Shown here piece by piece: positions 24,701-28,763 of a stretch of DNA of 28,763 nt. How positions within the stretch are numbered: position 1 is the first letter of the stretch; each line of letters opens with the position of its first letter. Where the stretch lies: NCBI GenBank assembly GCA_035281425.1, contig DATEDX010000145.1, positions 1-28,763 of the forward strand. The letters are read 5' to 3'. The translations under genes and the position numbers were made by a program. This DNA comes from JAICND01 sp035281425 (lineage in GTDB: Bacteria > Actinomycetota > Acidimicrobiia > Spongiisociales > ZC4RG35). The notes below the pieces were generated by a model. The model had not been told where the DNA came from and ran no database searches. It saw nothing but the letters and a program-made list of their open reading frames with translations.

Positions 24701-26143
24701 GTGGAAACCATCACTACAGCTGAGCGCCAAGCAGTGGACGAGCAACCCGCCGGTGGCTCCGCCCCCACCGAGCCGGGACGGGCCGCCACCGCTCACCTTC
24801 TGGTGTCGGCAGCGTTTCTGGCAGGGGGAAGTCTCCTTTGGCTCGGTTCCCTGGCGGCGGTGGCCTTTCCCCGTTTGCTCCTCATCCCCCACGGTCAACT
24901 GCGAGCCATGGCCGCCATCGCTTTATGGCTGGGCTGGTTGGTGCCGGGGTTGGCGGGTGGGGTTTATTACCTGTTGCCTCGTTTGACCGGCGCCCCCCTG
25001 CCTCGGCAACGGTTGGCCCTCATCGCCCTTCCCGCCCTAGTGGGACTGGTGCTGGTGGGGATGGTGGTGGTGGGGTTGGGATGGGGCGATGGTCGCGAGC
25101 CTCTGGGGCTTCCCCTCTGGTTGGACCTGCCCGTGCTGGCCCTTCTGCTCGTACCCGCGATTGTCACCCTCAGCGCCCTGTCGGGGCGTCGGGAAGAGTC
25201 GCTGTTCCCGTCGCTCTGGTTCGCCTTCGGTGCCACCGTCTGGCTCCCCGGCCTCTATTTGGCGGCCAGCTTCCCCGGTCTCAACCCCCTCGCCGCCACT
25301 CTCGCCGACCTCACCTTCGGATCTGGCTTCCTCCATGTGTGGGGCCTGGGGCTGGCCACAGGGTTGGCCTATTACGCCGTGGTCAAGGCCTCCGACCAGC
25401 CCCTGGCCAATCGCCAGCTGGCCCGGGTTGGATTCTGGTCGTTGCTCTTTGGGGCGGTGTGGTCGGGACCGGCGCAACTGGTAGCCGGACCCCAGCCGGA
25501 GTGGCTACAAGCGGTGGCGGCAGTGCTGGGGTTGGCCTTGCCAGTGGCAGCGCTGGCCAATGCCACCAACTTCGCCCAGACCATTGGTCCCCGCTGGGGA
25601 GCCCTGCGCGAGGAGCCGGTGCTGGCGGCGGCGATGTGGGGGGGGCTGCTGGGGGTGGTGGCGACGGTGGCCACCGCTCTCGCCGGGTTCCGGTCGGCGG
25701 CAGTTCTCGTATCACTTACCGCCTTTAGCGAGGGGGTCGTGTATCTGCTCATGTTGGGCGCCATCCCCCTCCTCTTCGCTTCCTTCGCCTGGCATGCCCT
25801 CCCCAACCTGGTGGGCCGGGCGGTGGACCGCAAGAAAGCCGCGGTGGTGTCGCGCCGGCTGGTCCTCTACCCCTCGCTCACCGCCCTGCTTCTGATGCTG
25901 GCGGGGATCGCCGCCGGATACAGCTTTGCTGGTGGAGCCTTCACCGGGAGCTACGTGGCGGCCGGGGAAGGATGGGATCAGGCGATGGGGCTCGCCGATC
26001 TGCTCTTCGGGTTGGCCCTCATCACCGGGATCGGCGCTTTCTTCGGTCAGGCCGGCTTGGCCCTCTCTCTCTATCGGGCCCTCACTTCCGGGCGGGCGAC
26101 CCTGCAGGAGGTCTTGGTGACCAGGGTGGTGGAAGATGAGTGA
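24701..26143 (+). CDS. CcoN-like membrane protein lacking all heme and CuB ligands
   Basis: This 480-aa protein has about 12 hydrophobic segments and aligns by eye with CcoN, subunit I of cbb3 oxidases. HGQLRAMAAIALWLGW matches GRLRPLHTNAVIF; LATGLAYYAVVKASDQP matches the GxxYYxxPK stretch; WSGPAQL (254-260) matches WAGPHHL; LREEPVL matches LRTDPIL; HALPNLVGR (365-373) matches HLIPKxFGR. The histidines are gone: TM2 His to Ala, TM7 His-His to A258-Q259, TM10 His-x-His to V346-V-Y348. Only H32, H64, H212 and H365 exist, none clearly at a ligand position. It cannot be a working oxidase by known rules; a scaffold role is inferred. The start is GTG. It overlaps the next gene by eight bases. Confidence 0.8.
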   Translation: METITTAERQAVDEQPAGGSAPTEPGRAATAHLLVSAAFLAGGSLLWLGSLAAVAFPRLLLIPHGQLRAMAAIALWLGWLVPGLAGGVYYLLPRLTGAPLPRQRLALIALPALVGLVLVGMVVVGLGWGDGREPLGLPLWLDLPVLALLLVPAIVTLSALSGRREESLFPSLWFAFGATVWLPGLYLAASFPGLNPLAATLADLTFGSGFLHVWGLGLATGLAYYAVVKASDQPLANRQLARVGFWSLLFGAVWSGPAQLVAGPQPEWLQAVAAVLGLALPVAALANATNFAQTIGPRWGALREEPVLAAAMWGGLLGVVATVATALAGFRSAAVLVSLTAFSEGVVYLLMLGAIPLLFASFAWHALPNLVGRAVDRKKAAVVSRRLVLYPSLTALLLMLAGIAAGYSFAGGAFTGSYVAAGEGWDQAMGLADLLFGLALITGIGAFFGQAGLALSLYRALTSGRATLQEVLVTRVVEDE

Positions 26144-26300
26144 CCTCTCCGAGGCCGCCACCGCCCTGGGGGTGCCCGAAGCCATCGTCAAACGTTCGGC
26201 GGAGGCTCGAGCCAAAGCTACTGGCGCCACCGTCGACGAAGTACTAGCGGCCTGGGCCGGAGGGGCTCCGGCCCCTACCGCCCAAGAGCCGACGACCGAG
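26136..26300 (+). repeat. Shared N-terminal module, copy in CcoO-like gene
   Basis: The first ~165 bp are nearly identical to 26879-27043, with about a dozen differences by eye and an unbroken identical block of more than 50 bp. The encoded module is VPEAIVKRSAEARAKATG followed by ATVDEVLAAWAGGAPAP. Near-identity at third codon positions points to recent duplication or gene conversion. Confidence 0.9.
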
Positions 26301-26882
26301 GCAGCAACGCCGGAAACGCCTCCACCAGACGCGACAGAGGAGACGCCCGACGCGACCGAACAGCTTCCGCCTGCCGCCGCCCCCGCCATCTCTGAACCTC
26401 ACGTCTCACGTCTCACGTCTCACGTCTCACAAGATCCCCCCATCCTGGTCGGCCGGGTGGAGCGGACCGGCGCCATGGTGGCGGGGGTGATCGGCCTGCT
26501 GCTCTTGTCGCTCTTGCTCGCCATCGCCGCCCCGGCGATGCCGGCCGCCAGCGACCAGATTCGCTCTTCCAATCTGCCTTTCACCGCCGCCGCTCTGGCC
26601 GGGCGCGAGGTTTATGCCGCCCAGGCTTGCGGTTCCTGTCACACCCAGATGGTTCGCAATGTTGTTTCCGATGTGGGTCTGGGTCCCGTCACCCTGGCCG
26701 ATACCAATCAGGTCCCCGGGTACCGGCGTTACGGTCCCGACCTGGCAGCGGTGGGCCGTCGGGTCACCGACCCCGCCGCCTTGGCCTCAATCGTCAGCGG
26801 CGAGGGCGGACACCCCATAGCCTCCGGGCTCTCCGAACAGGAAATCAACGATCTCGTCGCCTACCTGCTGGAGTCCAGATGA
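26136..26882 (+). CDS. CcoO-like monoheme cytochrome c with N-terminal tag
   Basis: This is a membrane-anchored cytochrome c of 248 aa. Residues 1-45 are the shared N-terminal module, 46-105 a Pro/Ala/Glu linker, about 112-134 a transmembrane helix and 150-248 a heme domain. GREVYAAQACGSCHTQMVRN (heme motif 165-169) and RRYGPDLAAVGRR closely resemble CcoO. Where c-type domains usually have the axial Met-Pro there is GGHPIASGLS, so H226 may be the sixth ligand. CcoO normally anchors at its N-terminus without such a linker. It overlaps the CcoN-like gene and the next cytochrome gene (ATGA). Confidence 0.87.
   Translation: MSDLSEAATALGVPEAIVKRSAEARAKATGATVDEVLAAWAGGAPAPTAQEPTTEAATPETPPPDATEETPDATEQLPPAAAPAISEPHVSRLTSHVSQDPPILVGRVERTGAMVAGVIGLLLLSLLLAIAAPAMPAASDQIRSSNLPFTAAALAGREVYAAQACGSCHTQMVRNVVSDVGLGPVTLADTNQVPGYRRYGPDLAAVGRRVTDPAALASIVSGEGGHPIASGLSEQEINDLVAYLLESR
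26401..26428. repeat. Heptanucleotide repeat in the CcoO-like linker
   Basis: Four exact ACGTCTC units lie in the linker and encode HVSRLTSHVS. A 7-bp unit reads through all three frames. Every unit added or lost would shift the frame unless three change together, so this is a potential phase-variation site. It is the same unit as at 4440-4467. Confidence 0.95.
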
Positions 26883-27043
26883 GTGATCTCTCCGCCGCCG
26901 CCGCCGCCCTGGGGGTGCCCGAAGCCATCGTCAAACGTTCGGCGGAGGCTCGAGCCAAAGCCACCGGCGCCACCGTCGACGAAGTACTGACGGCCTGGGC
27001 CGGAGGGGCTCCGGCCCCTGCGGCGCAGGAGCCGACGACCGAG
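26879..27043 (+). repeat. Shared N-terminal module, copy in second cytochrome c gene
   Basis: This is the partner of 26136-26300. Differences cluster at codons 3, 6 and 9 and in the downstream linker, while the block encoding LGVPEAIVKRSAEARAK is identical in DNA. Two adjacent genes thus carry a near-identical 5' segment. Confidence 0.9.
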
Positions 27044-27883
27044 CCAGCGGCGCCTCCGCCGCCACCGGAAGAGAGACCAGAAACCCCCGAACCGGCAGAA
27101 GAAGCACCTGCTGCCAGCGCCGCCGTCACCACCTCCGAATCTCACGTTGCACGTCCCACGTCTCACGTCTCAGAGGCGCCTCCTCCCCGAGAGGTGTCCC
27201 CGAAGGAGGCCGTTCGCTACCCGGTGGTGGTCGCCTTCCCCACCGCCGGGTTAAAGGAACGGACCCGAAGCACCGTCCCCTGGTGGCTGGCCGCCACTTT
27301 CATCATCGTTCCATTGTTTGGGCTACTGCAGCTGGCCGGGGCCGCCACCAACGAGTGCGGGGTAGGCACCGAGCTGCTTCCCGATCGGGTCACCGGGGAA
27401 CTTCGCAATTGTGATGGCACCGAGTTCGAAGGACGGGGACCAGCGGGGGGCGGCACCGACTTCCTCGGCGTCGGTGGCGGACTCTATGCCGCCTCCCCCG
27501 GTGCCTGTCAGGGTTGCCACGGCGCCGAGGGGCAGGGAGGGGTGGGCCCCGCCATGTCCAATGTGGTGGCAACCTTCTCCTCCTGCCTCGACCATATCGA
27601 ATGGGTGGAGAAAGGGACCCAGGGTTTCCAGGCGGAAGGCCGCACCGGATATGGCGACGGCAACAAACCTTTCGGGTCGGTGATCATGCCCGCCTTCGGA
27701 TCAACCCTCAGCCCCGAGCAACTAGCGGCGGTGGTGGCCTTCGAACGGGTCCGCTTCGGCGGTCAGCCCCGCGACGAAGCCCTGGTCGACTGTGGGCTGG
27801 CCGAGGTGCCGGCCGAAGAGGGTGAAGGAGCGGCAGAACCTGGAGCCGAAGGTGAAACCACCACCACCACTCAGGCACCATGA
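26879..27883 (+). CDS. Monoheme cytochrome c with N-terminal tag
   Basis: This is a membrane-anchored cytochrome c of 334 aa. Residues 1-45 are the shared N-terminal module, then a Pro/Glu linker with a heptad repeat, a helix at about 134-153, and a heme domain with CQGCH (210-214) and M270 in VIMPAFG as axial ligand. Four further cysteines (C160, C178, C236, C305) flank the heme domain and could form disulfides. The tail is acidic and ends in a threonine run. The start is the ATG overlapping the previous stop; a longer upstream frame lies inside that gene and is rejected. It is the last gene of this operon. Confidence 0.87.
   Translation: MSDLSAAAAALGVPEAIVKRSAEARAKATGATVDEVLTAWAGGAPAPAAQEPTTEPAAPPPPPEERPETPEPAEEAPAASAAVTTSESHVARPTSHVSEAPPPREVSPKEAVRYPVVVAFPTAGLKERTRSTVPWWLAATFIIVPLFGLLQLAGAATNECGVGTELLPDRVTGELRNCDGTEFEGRGPAGGGTDFLGVGGGLYAASPGACQGCHGAEGQGGVGPAMSNVVATFSSCLDHIEWVEKGTQGFQAEGRTGYGDGNKPFGSVIMPAFGSTLSPEQLAAVVAFERVRFGGQPRDEALVDCGLAEVPAEEGEGAAEPGAEGETTTTTQAP
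27144..27171. repeat. Heptanucleotide repeat in the second cytochrome c linker
   Basis: Units ACGTTGC, ACGTCCC, ACGTCTC, ACGTCTC are a degenerate form of the 26401-26428 array, at the matching place in the linker (SHVARPTSHVS). Confidence 0.85.
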
Positions 27884-27904
27884 CCAAACGGACTAGTTAG
27901 TTCT

Positions 27905-28095
27905 AGTAGATCCTCAAGTTCTTAGAGGAAATGCCGATGTAACCTGCCGAAGAGAGAGTGGTATAGGGCTCCGCTCCCGTCATACCAAGGGCACGTTCAT
28001 GACCCTTCGGTGTGTCGGACAGCCTCCCAGCCCGCCCCACAGCGGAGACCTCACTCTCCAGACGAAGCCCCCCTGCCCCGGGGGCTTCGTCATTT
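27905..28095 (+). ncRNA. Possible structured RNA ending in an intrinsic-type terminator
   Basis: No gene is convincing here, but several stems line up on the plus strand: TCCTCAAG/CTTAGAGGA (27911-27929), GGTAT/ATACC (27960-27986, with an inner GGG/CCC pair), AAGGG/CCCTT (27987-28007), and a terminal hairpin at 28061-28091. It matches no riboswitch class I can name. It could be a free small RNA or a leader of the downstream microprotein gene. Confidence 0.4.
28061..28095 (+). terminator. Strong rho-independent-type hairpin
   Basis: GACGAAGCCCCC pairs perfectly with GGGGGCTTCGTC across a 7-base loop, followed by ATTTCT. It would end transcription from the cytochrome operon or from a small RNA at 27905 onward. 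Confidence 0.8.
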
Positions 28096-28118
28096 CTGGG
28101 CCGGCCTACCCTCCTCGG

Positions 28119-28211
28119 GTGCGCCCCGCCACCGCCATTGTCATCGTTGTCCTCCTGGTGCTGATCCTGGTGGCGGCCATCGTCCAGGGCTACCTGATCG
28201 TGCGCTCCTAG
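28119..28211 (+). CDS. 30-residue single-transmembrane microprotein
   Basis: A GTG start gives a 30-aa peptide, MRPATAIVIVVLLVLILVAA and then IVQGYLIVRS: a single hydrophobic helix with one positive residue at each end. The same frame is open upstream to 27999, but that extension would run through the 28061-28095 hairpin, so the short form is more likely. Small single-helix subunits are common in cytochrome oxidases and bc complexes, and this follows the cytochrome operon. There is no good ribosome-binding site and no homologue I recognise, so it may not be expressed. Confidence 0.45.
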   Translation: MRPATAIVIVVLLVLILVAAIVQGYLIVRS

Positions 28212-28243
28212 CCGGGCGCCGCCTCCTCCGCCTCTCATCCGCC

Positions 28244-28275
28244 AACCCCGGGTTCCAGGTGATCAAAACGATCAC
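28244..28275. repeat. REP-like palindromic repeat, second locus
   Basis: AACCCCGGGTTCC is followed, after two bases, by GTGATCAAAACGATCAC (28259-28275). The first part is the reverse complement of 6715-6727; the second is identical to 6678-6694. It lies just beyond the 3' end of the convergent SAM hydrolase gene, again in a gap between gene ends. Confidence 0.8.
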
Positions 28276-28310
28276 CTCCAGCCCCGAGAATGACCCGACC
28301 CTCGGCGGAG

Positions 28311-28763
28311 CTAATTCTCCGCAGGACGGAAGGTCACCACCATCCCGCTGGCCAGGGCCAGCTCGTCGTCGGCCCTCCCCCCGCGCAAGGCCAAGGCGAT
28401 GAGACCGGCGCTGTCCACATGGACTCCGAGCATTCCTTCCCCCAGGTCACCGTAGGCAGTGACCCATGTTGCTTCATGGACGCTCGATCCCACGATCACC
28501 TCCAGGGTGCTACCCGGGGCCAGGCCGGTGAGGGCCAGATCCTCGGGGCTGATGTTGGTCTCGACGTTTCCAAACACGTCCACCCACCACGCTTCCCCCT
28601 GGACCATCGCTGGCTCCACCCGCGCCAGCGGCAACATCATCGGCATCAAAGAGTCAGGTTCGACCGGGGGGCCCAGCTCCTCGAGCGAGGCTTCGCCGCT
28701 GGCGAGAAGAGCAGCAGCGGGAGCAAAGATGTCGCGGCCCTGGAAGGTGGCGCCGGGACCTGG
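28311..28763 (-). CDS. S-adenosyl-L-methionine hydrolase (DUF62 family), 5' end cut by window
   Basis: This is the C-terminal part, about 150 codons, of a SAM hydroxide adenosyltransferase/SAM hydrolase, which cleaves S-adenosylmethionine to adenosine and methionine. The frame is open to the right edge. TFQGRDIFAPAAALLASGE matches the family segment usually written TFHGRDxFAPAAA, followed by the beta-rich C-terminal domain (VDVFGNVETNIS). The histidine of the usual TFHGRD is glutamine here. It is unrelated in function to the neighbouring cytochrome genes. Confidence 0.85.
   Translation of the reverse strand, partial: PGPGATFQGRDIFAPAAALLASGEASLEELGPPVEPDSLMPMMLPLARVEPAMVQGEAWWVDVFGNVETNISPEDLALTGLAPGSTLEVIVGSSVHEATWVTAYGDLGEGMLGVHVDSAGLIALALRGGRADDELALASGMVVTFRPAEN

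Noticed and set aside
24701..26143. Working cbb3 oxidase subunit I
   Set aside because: The histidines for both hemes and CuB are replaced, so oxygen reduction is not possible by known chemistry of the family.
26627..26878. Extended N-terminus of the second tagged cytochrome
   Set aside because: The extension lies entirely inside the CcoO-like gene in another frame; the ATGA overlap and the repeated module fix the start at 26879.

Overview
The window is dense, high-GC bacterial DNA with heavy use of GTG and TTG starts and 1-8 base overlaps between co-directional genes. A DUF62-type SAM hydrolase, an actinobacterial-looking Rex, a MenJ/geranylgeranyl-reductase-like flavoprotein and an ADP-forming acyl-CoA synthetase fit a deep-branching Actinobacteriota (Acidimicrobiia-like) better than a classical mycolate actinobacterium. 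The cytochrome b split into two genes is unlike Mycobacterium or Streptomyces. Chloroflexota remains possible; this is inference from gene content only.

Region 1 (1-5344, mostly minus strand) is the start of a complex I operon read right to left: nuoA, nuoB, nuoC, nuoD, then nuoE and nuoF (nuoF runs off the left edge). A DedA/VTT membrane protein gene on the plus strand splits nuoD from nuoE. Region 2 (5345-16763) is an accessory catabolic block: an acyl-CoA dehydrogenase, a Rieske oxygenase of the choline/carnitine/betaine type, a class III aminotransferase, a complete PotABCD-type amine ABC transporter, a TetR-family regulator and a fused ADP-forming acyl-CoA synthetase. Three promoters in this block carry copies of one inverted repeat (consensus CTGAATGGCGGTTCAG), so the TetR protein probably controls uptake and breakdown of one organic amine. 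Region 3 (16764-18743) holds a geranylgeranyl-reductase-like flavoprotein and, divergently, the NADH sensor Rex, followed by a 48-bp palindrome.

Region 4 (18786-27883) is the most interesting. Two divergent operons face away from a 105-bp gap at 24596-24700. The minus-strand operon encodes a 4-TM protein, a 2x[4Fe-4S] ferredoxin, a b6f-like split cytochrome b (PetB-like and PetD-like), a Rieske protein, a diheme cytochrome c carrying two calcium-binding-type repeats between its hemes, and a 3-TM protein. The plus-strand operon encodes a CcoN-like (cbb3 oxidase subunit I) protein that has lost every heme and CuB histidine ligand, a CcoO-like monoheme cytochrome and another monoheme cytochrome c. 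The PetD-like protein and the two plus-strand cytochromes share the same ~45-residue N-terminal module, and each linker behind it contains a four-unit heptanucleotide tandem repeat. I infer a composite quinol-cytochrome complex in which a dead oxidase subunit serves as membrane scaffold and the shared module as a docking tag.

Region 5 (27884-28763) holds a possible structured RNA ending in a strong hairpin, a 30-residue single-TM microprotein, a repeated palindrome also found at 6678-6727, and the 3' part of a SAM hydrolase gene that runs off the right edge. No tRNA, rRNA, CRISPR array, transposase or integrase was seen.
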